From positions 310,001 through 374,000 of the forward strand of contig NZ_SBLB01000002.1 in NCBI RefSeq assembly GCF_004138325.1: DNA of 64,000 bases, given 5' to 3'. This document shows positions 25,378 to 33,913 of the stretch, piece after piece (positions within the stretch are counted from its first letter, which is position 1; every line of letters starts with the position of its first letter). The DNA comes from Spirosoma sordidisoli (GTDB lineage Bacteria; Bacteroidota; Bacteroidia; Cytophagales; Spirosomataceae). The notes under the pieces were generated by a model that was not told the origin of the DNA, made no database searches, and was given only the letters and a program-made list of their open reading frames with translations. The translations under genes and the position numbers were made by a program.

Positions 25378-27264
25378 ATGAAACGGCATTACGTTTGGCT
25401 GATCGGACTCTTGATTAGCACCATTGCCCAGGCGCAGCAACCGCTCGCCCTGATCCCACAACCCGTCTCGGTACAGACCCAGCCGGGCACCTTCGCCCTG
25501 ACGCGCTCCACCGCCATCCGCTACAACAAACCCGCCGGGCAGGCTGTTGCCGATCGGCTCGCCAGCCAGCTGAGTCGGCCCACCGGTTTTCCGCTCGGGG
25601 CGAAAGCGGGGTCGGGGAGCGGCATCCAGCTCAACCTGACCGACACGCCCGATGCTCAGCTCGGCCCCGAAGGGTACCGGCTTAGTGCCTCGCCGAAGGG
25701 AGTTGTGATCACGGCCAACCAGCCGGCGGGGCTGTTCTATGGCGCGCAAACGCTGCTGCAGCTGTTACCCAAAGAGATCGAAAGTGCCGCAGTTACCCGG
25801 GCCAGCTGGGCGGTTCCGGCGGTTCAGATTACCGATTATCCCCGGTTCGGCTGGCGTGGCATCATGCTCGACGTAAGCCGCCATTTCTTCTCCAAAGATG
25901 ATGTGAAGCGGTACATCGATGAGATGGCCCGGTATAAGTTCAACACCCTGCACTGGCACCTGACCGACGACAACGGCTGGCGGATCGAGATCAAGTCACT
26001 ACCCAAACTAACCGAAGTAGGGGCGTGGCGGGTAGCCCGGGCCGGTCATTTCGGTGATCGGACCGACCCGCAGCCGGGCGAGCCCGTGCCGTACGGCGGG
26101 TTTTACACCCACGACGATATCCGCGAGGTGGTTGCCTACGCGCAGGCCCGCAACGTAACCATCGTACCTGAAATCGACGTGCCGGGCCACAGTATGGCGG
26201 CTCTGGCAGCCTACCCCGAACTGAGCTGCACCAAAGCCGCTGTCAGTGTCAACCCCGGTACTCCTTTTGCAGATTGGTACGGTAACGGTACGTTCAAGAT
26301 GAAGGTCGAGAACACGCTGAACCCGTCTGACGAAAAAGTATACGAGTTTCTGGACAAGGTCTTCACCGAAGTAGCTGCCCTGTTTCCCAACCCGTATATC
26401 CACGTCGGCGGAGACGAATGCTACAAAGGGTACTGGGCGCAGGACCCAGGCTGCCAGGCGCTGATGAAAAAACTCAACATCCGGCATGTAGAAGACCTGC
26501 AGGGCTACTTCATGAATCGGGTGATGAAGATTGTACAGGCTAAAGGCAAGAAGATGATTGGCTGGGATGAAATCCTGGAGGGGGGCATTGCCTCGGACGC
26601 TACGGTCATGAGCTGGCGGGGCATCAAGGGCGGGATCGAAGCGGCTCAGGCGGGCCATAACGTGGTAATGACCCCGTCGACGTTCGCTTATATCGACTAC
26701 CTGCAGGGAGACCCTACCATCGAACCGCCCATCTATGCCAGCCTCCGGGCCAGCAAAAGCTACAGTTTCGAACCTGTTCCGGATGGCGTCGATCCGAAGT
26801 TTATTCTGGGCGGGCAGGCCAACCTCTGGACCGAGCAGATTCCGACCCTGCGCCATGCCGAGTATATGACCTACCCGCGCGGCTGGGCCCTGGCCGAAGT
26901 CTACTGGTCGCCGAAAACGGCCAAAGACTGGGCCGGATTCGTACCGCGCCTGGAAGCCCACTTCGACCGGGCCGACGCAGCTGGGGTCAACTACTCTAGG
27001 GCTATCTACGACGCCATTGTTCGGACCAGTCAGAAAGACGGGAAACTGGTTGTCGAGCTGGAAAGTGAAACGCCGGGTCTGGATCTGTACTACACCATCG
27101 ACGACACCATGCCCGACGGCCGTTCGCCGAAGTACAGCCAGCCGATCACCCTGCCCGACGGACCCATCACCCTGCGCGTCATTACGTACCGGGCCGGCAA
27201 GCCCATCGGCCGACTGATCACCCTTACGCGCGATGCGATGCAGAAGCGGGTCGGGCGGTTCTAA
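25378..27264 (+). CDS. GH20 beta-N-acetylhexosaminidase
   Basis: A 628-aa exported enzyme starting at ATG 25378 with a signal peptide (MKRHYVWLIGLLISTIAQAQ). Residues 22-150 form the GH20b accessory domain. The barrel follows (YPRFGWRGIMLDVSRHFF, FNTLHWHLTDDNGWRIEIK), with the catalytic pair Asp346/Glu347 in HVGGDECYKG. A chitobiase-type C-terminal domain closes it (YYTIDDTMPDGRSPKYSQPI). It removes terminal GlcNAc/GalNAc from glycans or chito-oligosaccharides by substrate-assisted catalysis. An upstream extension of the frame contains no secretion signal and is rejected. Confidence 0.96.
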   Translation: MKRHYVWLIGLLISTIAQAQQPLALIPQPVSVQTQPGTFALTRSTAIRYNKPAGQAVADRLASQLSRPTGFPLGAKAGSGSGIQLNLTDTPDAQLGPEGYRLSASPKGVVITANQPAGLFYGAQTLLQLLPKEIESAAVTRASWAVPAVQITDYPRFGWRGIMLDVSRHFFSKDDVKRYIDEMARYKFNTLHWHLTDDNGWRIEIKSLPKLTEVGAWRVARAGHFGDRTDPQPGEPVPYGGFYTHDDIREVVAYAQARNVTIVPEIDVPGHSMAALAAYPELSCTKAAVSVNPGTPFADWYGNGTFKMKVENTLNPSDEKVYEFLDKVFTEVAALFPNPYIHVGGDECYKGYWAQDPGCQALMKKLNIRHVEDLQGYFMNRVMKIVQAKGKKMIGWDEILEGGIASDATVMSWRGIKGGIEAAQAGHNVVMTPSTFAYIDYLQGDPTIEPPIYASLRASKSYSFEPVPDGVDPKFILGGQANLWTEQIPTLRHAEYMTYPRGWALAEVYWSPKTAKDWAGFVPRLEAHFDRADAAGVNYSRAIYDAIVRTSQKDGKLVVELESETPGLDLYYTIDDTMPDGRSPKYSQPITLPDGPITLRVITYRAGKPIGRLITLTRDAMQKRVGRF

Positions 27265-27381
27265 CGGCCGGATTCAAACAACAATCCGGAACCGGGCGTT
27301 ATTCGTAGTTGATATGTCGACTAAACCTATTGGATGCTTGTTTGTCCAACGGGCAATTGAACACCAACTATAAGTAACGCC

Positions 27382-27954
27382 ATGAAAACGAACCGAGTGA
27401 TTATCCTGATGGCAGTTCTGACTGCCTTTATATTCAGTCATGTTGTAGAAGCACAGCAACGCCGTAAGTGGAGTCCGCAAGCCAAAGGTACCGCCATCGG
27501 GGCGGGCGTTGGCGGAGCCGCCGGGGCTATAATCAATAAGCGGAATCGGCTGGTGGGTGGCCTGATTGGTGGTGCGGCCGGTGCGGCTGGTGGGTATGCC
27601 ATCGGTAAAGGCGTCGACAACCGCCGGAAAACCAACGCCCGCATTGCCGCGGCCGAACGCCAGGCGGCCGAAGCCCGTCGCGAAGCTGCCCTGGCTCGCC
27701 GGGAAGCGGCCGCAGCTGCCGATAAGCCCGGCGTGGTAACCCGTCCGGCTGCCGAGCGGGTAGCTGCCGTGCAGAAAGCACCTGTACCCGCCGTGGCAGG
27801 AGTAGCGGCCGGGGCCGGTCTGGCCGCCACCGCGTTCAGTGCCCAAACCCTGTCGGAGCCGTATCAGAACAACACCCTGTTCCTGCTGAACAACAACTAC
27901 GGCGATCAGAACAGTGCCTACCCCAGCTCCGAAGTGCGCCGGAAAAGCTGGTAA
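27382..27954 (+). CDS. Exported glycine-zipper protein
   Basis: A 190-aa protein with a signal peptide (MKTNRVIILMAVLTAFIFSH). Residues 36-75 are a glycine-zipper membrane segment (GTAIGAGVGGAAGAIINK, LVGGLIGGAAGAAGGYAIGK) of the YMGG-like type. An Ala/Arg-rich charged helix with repeated AAEARREAA-like units (residues 85-115) comes next, then a second short hydrophobic stretch (AVAGVAAGAGLAATAF). Probably an outer-membrane or envelope structural protein. Function unknown. Confidence 0.8.
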   Translation: MKTNRVIILMAVLTAFIFSHVVEAQQRRKWSPQAKGTAIGAGVGGAAGAIINKRNRLVGGLIGGAAGAAGGYAIGKGVDNRRKTNARIAAAERQAAEARREAALARREAAAAADKPGVVTRPAAERVAAVQKAPVPAVAGVAAGAGLAATAFSAQTLSEPYQNNTLFLLNNNYGDQNSAYPSSEVRRKSW

Positions 27955-27971
27955 ACAGCTTGCCTTCTCCA

Positions 27972-28169
27972 TGGTCCGTGAGGCCCACCCGGCCGTATAG
28001 TGTTGCTGACGCGTGAATGGTCCGTGTCCTCACGGACCATGGAGACGATGTTTTTGATCGTACTGTCACTCCTCACCGTGGTCCGTGTCCTCACGGATCA
28101 CCTAGCCGGATAGTATTGCTGATACATGAATAGTCCCACTACGTGTTCCGGTGCGGACACAGACCATGG
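27972..28169. repeat. Cluster of dispersed GGTCCGTGTCC palindromic repeats
   Basis: Two imperfect direct copies (27972-28019 and 28079-28131) share GTCCGTG, then GCCGnATAGTnTTGCTGA and nTGAAT. A palindrome TGGTCCGTGTCCTCACGGACCA is at 28018-28039. A reversed relative, CGGTGCGGACACAGACCATGG, is at 28149-28169. A near copy of the last is at 5351-5370. They lie in the 279-bp gap between two small exported-protein genes. Confidence 0.7.
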
Positions 28170-28233
28170 AGAAAGCAATCTATTGGGAGATTAGTCCATA
28201 TCAACCATTCCATCATCTAAATACACCAACGTC

Positions 28234-28686
28234 ATGAAAGCATACGGATTTGTTCTACTCGTGGCCCTGTTTGCCAGCGGCTGCTCCTCGACCGATACGG
28301 TCAATATTCAGGATTTAAACCAGCAGTTTATCGGTGCCTGGAATAACAAGGATACCGAGAAAGTCATTGGTTTCCTGGCCGAAGATGTGCATTTCCTGCA
28401 GGGCAACACCCACTTTAAAGGAAAGTCGGAAGTAGCGCAGAAATGGGTTCGCGAAACCATGCCAACCCTGGCTGATCTGAAAACGAATGTAGTCAGCTCG
28501 GCCGTCGATAATCAGACCGCTTATGAAGCCGGTACCTACTCGGTCGATGTGCTGCCCGAAGGCCCCCAGCAGCCACGAGGCTACGGGGAGGGCAACTTCA
28601 TCCTGCTTTGGAAGAAGGGGACCGACAATACCTGGAAACTCAACTACGCCCAGCTGGAAGGATTGCCGGTCCAGGTGAAGCAGTAA
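28234..28686 (+). CDS. SnoaL/DUF4440-like lipoprotein
   Basis: A 150-aa protein with a lipoprotein signal ending ALFASGC (Cys17). It then has one NTF2-like cone fold: FIGAWNNKDTEKVIGFLAEDVHFLQGNTHFKGKSE. Proteins of this build are often annotated SnoaL-like or DUF4440 and have binding or unknown roles. It is probably anchored in the outer membrane. It stands alone, ended by a strong bidirectional terminator. Confidence 0.78.
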   Translation: MKAYGFVLLVALFASGCSSTDTVNIQDLNQQFIGAWNNKDTEKVIGFLAEDVHFLQGNTHFKGKSEVAQKWVRETMPTLADLKTNVVSSAVDNQTAYEAGTYSVDVLPEGPQQPRGYGEGNFILLWKKGTDNTWKLNYAQLEGLPVQVKQ

Positions 28687-28705
28687 AGGAACTGGTAGTC
28701 AACAC

Positions 28706-28740
28706 AAAAAAATAACCCGGCTGGTCCGGGTTATTTTTTT
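28706..28740. terminator. Bidirectional terminator, 15-bp stem
   Basis: The arm AAAAAAATAACCCGG, a 5-base loop and its exact complement end in T runs on both strands. It lies 20 bases after the plus-strand lipoprotein gene and overlaps the stop codon of the minus-strand gene, serving both. Confidence 0.9.
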
Positions 28741-29132
28741 GTGCGTTCGTTCTGGATGCTGGTTCGCAGGGTGGCGAAAAACTCCTGGCAATCGGCAAAC
28801 TGTTCGGCGTCGCCATAGTCCGTTTTTTCCTGATTCCAGCGTTTGATGGTTCCGTTGAGCAGGTCGGTCAGGCGCTGACCGGGTTCGGGCTGCGCCTGGC
28901 GAAGTTTGTTTAGTTCCTGCCGAACGGCTTTGATCTCGTCGGCAATCCAGGCGCGGTTTGTGGCGTAGCGCACTTTCCAGGCGGCAAAGGCTTCGTCGCG
29001 TGCGCGGGTTTCGGCGGCCGTTGACGCCGACAGGGATGGGGCCGATGTTGTTGTGGCTGATGAGCCGGTTACCTGCGCCGATGCCGCCACCGACAGCATC
29101 ATCAGGAACAGAAAAGAAAACAACCGAATCAT
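28731..29132 (-). CDS. Small exported hypothetical protein
   Basis: A 133-aa protein with a signal peptide (MIRLFSFLFLMMLSVAASAQ), a Thr/Ser/Ala-rich linker (residues 21-45), and a charged helical remainder containing two tryptophans (AFAAWKVRYATNRAWIADEIK). No family is recognised. Its stop codon lies inside the terminator hairpin shared with the converging lipoprotein gene. Confidence 0.65.
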   Translation of the reverse strand: MIRLFSFLFLMMLSVAASAQVTGSSATTTSAPSLSASTAAETRARDEAFAAWKVRYATNRAWIADEIKAVRQELNKLRQAQPEPGQRLTDLLNGTIKRWNQEKTDYGDAEQFADCQEFFATLRTSIQNERTKK

Positions 29133-29228
29133 GGGGGTTACGTCATTGAGTCAACAAAGAAACGCATAAAAGCGGGTAGGTAGTACGCCGTCACAACCTA
29201 CCCGGAACCTTACAGCCTAGCTAACCGA

Positions 29229-29247
29229 GGATTTGAATCCCAAACCT
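29229..29247 (-). repeat. Degenerate copy of the tRNA-Arg T-arm, possible old att site
   Basis: The 19 bases match 49368-49386 inside tRNA-Arg at 17 of 19 positions (two transitions), in the same orientation. The flanks do not complete a tRNA, so this is a fragment. It lies in the 406-bp non-coding gap 29133-29538, which otherwise holds only the inverted repeat at 29439-29469. A generic T-arm resemblance by chance is the alternative. Confidence 0.4.
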
Positions 29248-29438
29248 ATGGATGTAGTTATGGTTAGTTGCGGTTATTCGAACCGTTAGGTGAAGGACTG
29301 ATTGGTCAACTTACTACCGATAAATAAATTCGACTGCGTTTATCTGAGACTATGTTCAATTGTATACACGGTAACACGAACATATTTGTTTATTTGTAAC
29401 CTATTTTATATTTACTCGATGTGGTATTTAGAATTTGT

Positions 29439-29469
29439 AGCTTGTAGACCTTGATTATGTCTACAAAGC
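29439..29469. promoter_or_regulatory. Palindromic operator-like site before the ten-gene run
   Basis: The inverted repeat TTGTAGAC, 9 bases, GTCTACAA (29442-29466) is perfect over 8 bases per arm and extends with AGC/GCT on each side. It is 73 bases before the ATG at 29539. A TTTCTTTG element (29476-29483) resembling the -7 consensus follows, with a TTG at 29451-29453 inside the palindrome's loop. No T run follows, so an operator is more likely than a terminator. Confidence 0.5.
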
Positions 29470-29538
29470 TCAGTCGTTTCTTTGCTGCCTCCCGTAATTG
29501 TAAACCACGAAAATGTTGAAAACCAACCTTTAAACTTG

Positions 29539-30363
29539 ATGAAGCACAAATACGTACTAGTACTCTTCCTGATTATTATCCAGTTCGGTTGTTCTAAGCG
29601 AGCCGTTGTTCGGTTTACTCAGAGAGCTCCTGAGCTGACCTCGGCCGATGTACTGACCGAAATTATGCTTGTCAACAAGGCACCACGCATTGTGCTTCGT
29701 GTACCAAATACACGCAAAGGGGTTACGAATACGCAGGGAACAGGCAGTTACCAGTCCAATGTAATCAACCCCGTTCTGGTAAAGCAGGCTGGTAGCGGAA
29801 GAGCAGCCGCCAAGGTGCAGTACGTTGAATCACAGTATGACGAGACGGCTTTGTATAACGCTATTGAGAAGCAGCTCTTCAAGGAAGGGTTCAGCGTACG
29901 AGACCGGGGGCTGTTCAATCAGGTACTCGATGATAATGCCAGCTTAGACTATTCGAAGATCAAAGAACTGACGAATACGGATTTGATTCTGGAGCTTGTC
30001 AGTTTAGAAAGCTCGGTCGGGTACCGAACGAACGTCTGTTATCTGGAGGCCGATGATGCGCCCAAAATTATAAACGAGTACCGCAACCAGGGGGCTTCGG
30101 TTGAATTCAAACTGGTACATGTAAAGACGAACGAGATCGTTGGAACCTACAAAATTCATTACACGCCCTGCCTGGAAGGGTGCCGGGGTATCTATACCAA
30201 AAAAGGTACTAATGGCACATTTATAAGTAGCTTCTGGTTAAGGCCCGGCGAAAAAGAGCAGCTTCAGAAGCTGAACCGAAAAGGATACGAAGATCTCGAT
30301 CAGGATCGGTTGGAAGCCTTTATTACCGATGCTACCCAACAGCTGGTCAAAACAATGCGCTAA
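29539..30363 (+). CDS. Lipoprotein, possibly CsgG/TolB-N-like fold (first gene of ten-gene run)
   Basis: A 274-aa protein from ATG 29539 with a lipoprotein signal (MKHKYVLVLFLIIIQFGC). The middle part ALYNAIEKQLFKEGFSVRDRGLFNQVL followed by IKELTNTDLILELV resembles the helix-strand pattern of CsgG/LpoB-type proteins, where an N-terminal helix precedes a strand naming the sub-cellular partner. The C-terminal part has Cys pairs (YTPCLEGC). I do not recognise the family with certainty. It heads a run of ten genes, with the next gene 17 bases on. Confidence 0.6.
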   Translation: MKHKYVLVLFLIIIQFGCSKRAVVRFTQRAPELTSADVLTEIMLVNKAPRIVLRVPNTRKGVTNTQGTGSYQSNVINPVLVKQAGSGRAAAKVQYVESQYDETALYNAIEKQLFKEGFSVRDRGLFNQVLDDNASLDYSKIKELTNTDLILELVSLESSVGYRTNVCYLEADDAPKIINEYRNQGASVEFKLVHVKTNEIVGTYKIHYTPCLEGCRGIYTKKGTNGTFISSFWLRPGEKEQLQKLNRKGYEDLDQDRLEAFITDATQQLVKTMR

Positions 30364-30380
30364 TTTCTGAACCACACCTT

Positions 30381-31604
30381 ATGAAGCAAACTCTACTAGC
30401 CACACTATTTTTCCTGGTTTTTCCGCTGGTTTTGTCAGCACAGGATGCCATCTATACAGCCAATGGAAACCGGATCAGTGATGCACAACTGACCGGTCTT
30501 ACGGAAGATAAAGTAACCTTTACCGTTCAGCGGGACGGTAAAGCCAGCACATTCAACTTTCAGCGTGCCAATGTTTTGTTTGCGTTCAGTCGTACCGGTA
30601 ACTTTCTGGTAATAAACGAATTGAGTAGCGACCTGACAAAAGCCCAGCAACAACTTGGAGCGTATTTATCAGCACCAGTCAGAGCGGGTGACAGGGAGTA
30701 TCTGATCAGGGCAGTTCCACTTACTGTCATTCCGGCCACAATTGCCTATGAGAGCGATGCTGTTGTAAACTACAAAACCGCTGAAGGTAAATCCGCATCC
30801 ATTCCCAAGAGTGAGCTCGTAGGCATTCTTTACCAGGATGGACGGCATCTGTTATTACGGGAAGCCGCCGAGATCGCTCCTTTATTAAAGGACATAGGCG
30901 GGCAGATAAAAGGCGAGACCCTGGCCGCAAAACCGCAGCCAGCCGTACCTACAGCCAGCTCTCCGGAGCCTCTGCCCACGCCATTGCCCACCGCTCCAGC
31001 CGCGTTGCCCTCCGACGGCGCTGCAAAACCGGAAGCGGCTATCCCGTCGGGAAAAGTGACAGACAAGCCGTTGACGACCGAATCGGCGACTGATGTCCGA
31101 AAGCCGGCATTGACCGAGGGAGAATACCAGGGCTATCGTAAAAAAGCATTGCAGAAGGTAGACGAATTTGTCTCGTATCTGAATATCATCACCGATAAAA
31201 AGCTGCCCACCTACGAAAAAGATAAGGCTATCGATCAGGCAGCCAGACTGTTTATGCCAGCGGCTACTATCGCTGTTACCTCAACCAGCAAACCCGGAGC
31301 CCGCCGTTACCCCATTCGCGACTACCTCAACCGGCTTAAGCTCCTGCCTTACAGCTCCGCCCGGATCGAGTGGTCAGAAGTGCAGTATATAAAGGAACTG
31401 TCGCAGGCTGCCGACGGGAACTACTATGGAGTCATCACGGGCCAGCAAACATTTATCGGGTATGGCAGCCAGGATCAGGTACTCTACTCTGACGTAGTTC
31501 AGAAGAATGTACGGGTTAAACTCCAGTCATACGGATCTACGTCAGACGGGGTAAAAAGTATAAAATGGGATGTATTGTTGGGTAGTATCGGTGTAGCGCA
31601 ATAA
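30381..31604 (+). CDS. Exported hypothetical protein with Pro/Ala linker
   Basis: A 407-aa protein with a signal peptide (MKQTLLATLFFLVFPLVLSA). The N-terminal half has beta-rich segments (YTANGNRISDAQLTGLTEDK), a form often seen in exported Bacteroidetes proteins that read surface or cargo signals. A Pro/Ala/Ser linker covers about residues 185-240. The C-terminal 150 residues are a separate domain (YRKKALQKVDEFVSYLNIIT, RLFMPAATIAVTS). No family recognised. It is 17 bases after the lipoprotein gene and 12 before the OmpA gene. Confidence 0.65.
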   Translation: MKQTLLATLFFLVFPLVLSAQDAIYTANGNRISDAQLTGLTEDKVTFTVQRDGKASTFNFQRANVLFAFSRTGNFLVINELSSDLTKAQQQLGAYLSAPVRAGDREYLIRAVPLTVIPATIAYESDAVVNYKTAEGKSASIPKSELVGILYQDGRHLLLREAAEIAPLLKDIGGQIKGETLAAKPQPAVPTASSPEPLPTPLPTAPAALPSDGAAKPEAAIPSGKVTDKPLTTESATDVRKPALTEGEYQGYRKKALQKVDEFVSYLNIITDKKLPTYEKDKAIDQAARLFMPAATIAVTSTSKPGARRYPIRDYLNRLKLLPYSSARIEWSEVQYIKELSQAADGNYYGVITGQQTFIGYGSQDQVLYSDVVQKNVRVKLQSYGSTSDGVKSIKWDVLLGSIGVAQ

Positions 31605-31616
31605 ATCACTACGAAC

Positions 31617-32966
31617 GTGAGGAAGGCATTACTCGTATGCTCATCTCTGCTGAGCGTGGTGGTACAGGCGCAGGTGCCAGAACACCCCCCATGTCGGCGA
31701 TTAGAGGGCGTTATCGTCGATTACAGTACCCGCAAAGCTCTGCCCAGGGCCAATCTGTTCGTTAAACTGCCCGGGGGTCAGAAGAAGGTCAGCTCTAGTT
31801 CAGCACAGGGAAGATTTTCGATAAACGCTCCCTGCGAAACAACGGCTATTGTCATAGAAAAACAAGGTTACCGTACGCAGGTGCTTCCTGTCGCTATCGT
31901 GCAGGCAGATACCCATACCGTGGTTGTTGAGGTTCCATTGCTGTCGGTTGAGCCGCCAGCCAAGGATCGGATCTACTTGCAAACCGAGCAAAAGTCGTAT
32001 GTCCAGGCCAGCCGTTTCGTCGGAGCCGACCAACCAGACAGCATTGGGCAACACGCTGTTTTTGTGGTGAGCGATGCAATCCGTAAGACGCCGGTCGAGG
32101 GAAAGATCTGCTTTGTTTTTACGAAAACGGGTGAGCGTAAATGCCTGGATACAGACAAAGCTGGTCAGGCAGCCATCAACTTTAGCCAGGCAGATATCGT
32201 TGCCGTTGACGCCACCGCAGCCGGTTACCAGCCCTACGCAGGCAACCTGCTCGTTGAATCACTGAAGGGCGCGTCGACGAAACAAATAATTCAGCTGCAA
32301 CGCGAGCTGACCCTGCTGACCGTCTGGGCAGGTAAAGCAGAACAAGGTACGCTTCTAGGAAAGGGTGTTCGTATCCCGCTGAAGAAGGTGACGGGGGCCA
32401 GGGGGGGCGTTTGGTTCAGTACGTATCAAGCCGAGCCGGGTTCGTATACACTGGTCGTGAAGCGTCAGGGGCAGATCCGTAGTGAAGAGATAGGCGTTAG
32501 AAGTGGCTTGACTGTGCTGTACACAGACCCGCTGAAAGCCACCGCCGAACTGGGCGTACGAACCGCAGAAACGGGAATAAAACCCAACGGGGCCCCTCCT
32601 GTATCGCGGCCTGCTCTGGTACTTCCGGATAGTATTCCGATGCTTTATTTTGAGCAGGGCAGTTATCAGTTGCGGGCCGATTCGCAGGAGGTGTTGAAAC
32701 AGGTGGCTCAGTATCTGAAGACGCACCCCCATTACCGCCTGCAGGTGACTGGTCATACGGATAATGTAGGTAACGAGCGCCTGAACGAAAACCTGTCCGA
32801 ATACCGGGCTGCGGTTGCCTTTACATTTCTGACCCGACAGGGTATTCCCGAAGAGAAGTTAAACAAAGCCGGCGAGGGCAGCAGAAATCCGATTTCACCC
32901 AACGATACGGAAGCCAACAAAGCACTAAACAGGAGGGTAGCCCTGAAACTTATTACCAATCAATGA
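31617..32966 (+). CDS. OmpA-family protein with carboxypeptidase-regulatory-like domain
   Basis: A 449-aa protein with a GTG start (31617), read as MRKALLVCSSLLSVVVQAQ, a signal peptide. Residues 28-110 resemble a CarboxypepD_reg-like beta-sandwich (LEGVIVDYSTRKALPRANLF). The C-terminus from about 345 is an OmpA peptidoglycan-binding domain: VTGHTDNVGNERLNENLSEY with RAAVAFTFL and NKALNRRVAL. It would tie the outer membrane to the cell wall. It is 12 bases after the previous gene and overlaps the next by four bases (ATGA). Confidence 0.85.
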   Translation: MRKALLVCSSLLSVVVQAQVPEHPPCRRLEGVIVDYSTRKALPRANLFVKLPGGQKKVSSSSAQGRFSINAPCETTAIVIEKQGYRTQVLPVAIVQADTHTVVVEVPLLSVEPPAKDRIYLQTEQKSYVQASRFVGADQPDSIGQHAVFVVSDAIRKTPVEGKICFVFTKTGERKCLDTDKAGQAAINFSQADIVAVDATAAGYQPYAGNLLVESLKGASTKQIIQLQRELTLLTVWAGKAEQGTLLGKGVRIPLKKVTGARGGVWFSTYQAEPGSYTLVVKRQGQIRSEEIGVRSGLTVLYTDPLKATAELGVRTAETGIKPNGAPPVSRPALVLPDSIPMLYFEQGSYQLRADSQEVLKQVAQYLKTHPHYRLQVTGHTDNVGNERLNENLSEYRAAVAFTFLTRQGIPEEKLNKAGEGSRNPISPNDTEANKALNRRVALKLITNQ

Positions 32967-33913
32967 AGAAACTCTACGCAGCAGGCTATTCTTTATGGAT
33001 CAGCGCCCTGGTGGCTGGTATAACCGGTTGTCATCAGGACCCTTTTTTGCCCAAGTCGGCCATCCCGTTTGCCTGTCAGCTTAGTCAGTCCGTGACTATT
33101 GATGAAGACCTGCGGGATACCACTACCTATCAGTACAACTCATTTGGGAACGTAGAAAAGAGCACGTACCGCAGATGGGTCAGGGGGCAATTAATGATGA
33201 GTACCGAGCAGGTCTACGTATATACAGCGGATCATTACCTCACCTCTCAGGTGGAGCAACTGATAAGTCGTGACAACAGCGGCCGGCAAATAAAGCAAGT
33301 AAACGGCTATCTCTATACGTACGAAGACGAGCGGCTTCGTACGGTAAAAATCATTAATAACACAACGAACGTAACCCTTGGCTATCGGGACTATACCTAC
33401 AACGGCGACAGGCTGAAGACCTACACGCAAGCCGATGCCAACCGGGTTGTTACAAAGCGATATTCGTACGACGACACCGGGAAACTGTTATCCTGCCAGG
33501 CGCCAGGATCGATCAGCTCGTATACCGTAGATAAGGGAAAAATTATAGCAGAAAGCCACTACGGTAATCCGGATAGTACTGACATACGCTATCAGTTTGA
33601 CAATCGGGGACAGCTCGAAAAACAGACCGTCTATTCCGGATTCAGCCGGGTACAATATTCCTACACCTACGATAACAATCCCTACTGGTACCAGACGCAG
33701 CTGGGGCTGAGAGGCATCCCGGCGCTCGACTTAGGGGAGCACAGACCGCTACATAACGTAAAGACAAGGACGTACCAACGCTACCAGAACGACAGGCTAC
33801 TTGAGGAGCAAACCCTTGTCTACAACCATGCCTACAACAAAAACGGCTATTCGCTGGGCTACGGCCGTAGTGACGGAGCCCGTCAGATCAACTATTACAC
33901 CAACTGCCCATGA
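32963..33913 (+). CDS. Lipoprotein with YD/RHS-like repeats
   Basis: A 316-aa protein with a lipobox-like AGITGC (Cys23). The body has repeated tyrosine-aspartate strands: YQYNSFGNVEKSTY, YLYTYEDERLRTV, YSYDDTGKLLSC, YQFDNRGQLEKQ and YSYTYDNN, the pattern of YD repeats found in RHS and related surface proteins. It is far shorter than a toxin-carrying RHS protein and lacks a C-terminal toxin domain. It overlaps both neighbours by four bases, implying translational coupling. Confidence 0.75.
   Translation: MKKLYAAGYSLWISALVAGITGCHQDPFLPKSAIPFACQLSQSVTIDEDLRDTTTYQYNSFGNVEKSTYRRWVRGQLMMSTEQVYVYTADHYLTSQVEQLISRDNSGRQIKQVNGYLYTYEDERLRTVKIINNTTNVTLGYRDYTYNGDRLKTYTQADANRVVTKRYSYDDTGKLLSCQAPGSISSYTVDKGKIIAESHYGNPDSTDIRYQFDNRGQLEKQTVYSGFSRVQYSYTYDNNPYWYQTQLGLRGIPALDLGEHRPLHNVKTRTYQRYQNDRLLEEQTLVYNHAYNKNGYSLGYGRSDGARQINYYTNCP

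Noticed and set aside
29222-29290. A possible tRNA gene near the start of the accessory region
   Set aside because: Only the T-arm part matches; no acceptor, D- or anticodon stem can be folded around it. It is kept as a fragment.
32963-33913. RHS/polymorphic toxin
   Set aside because: YD-like repeats are present but the protein is short, a lipoprotein, and has no core-associated motif or C-terminal toxin tip with an immunity gene.
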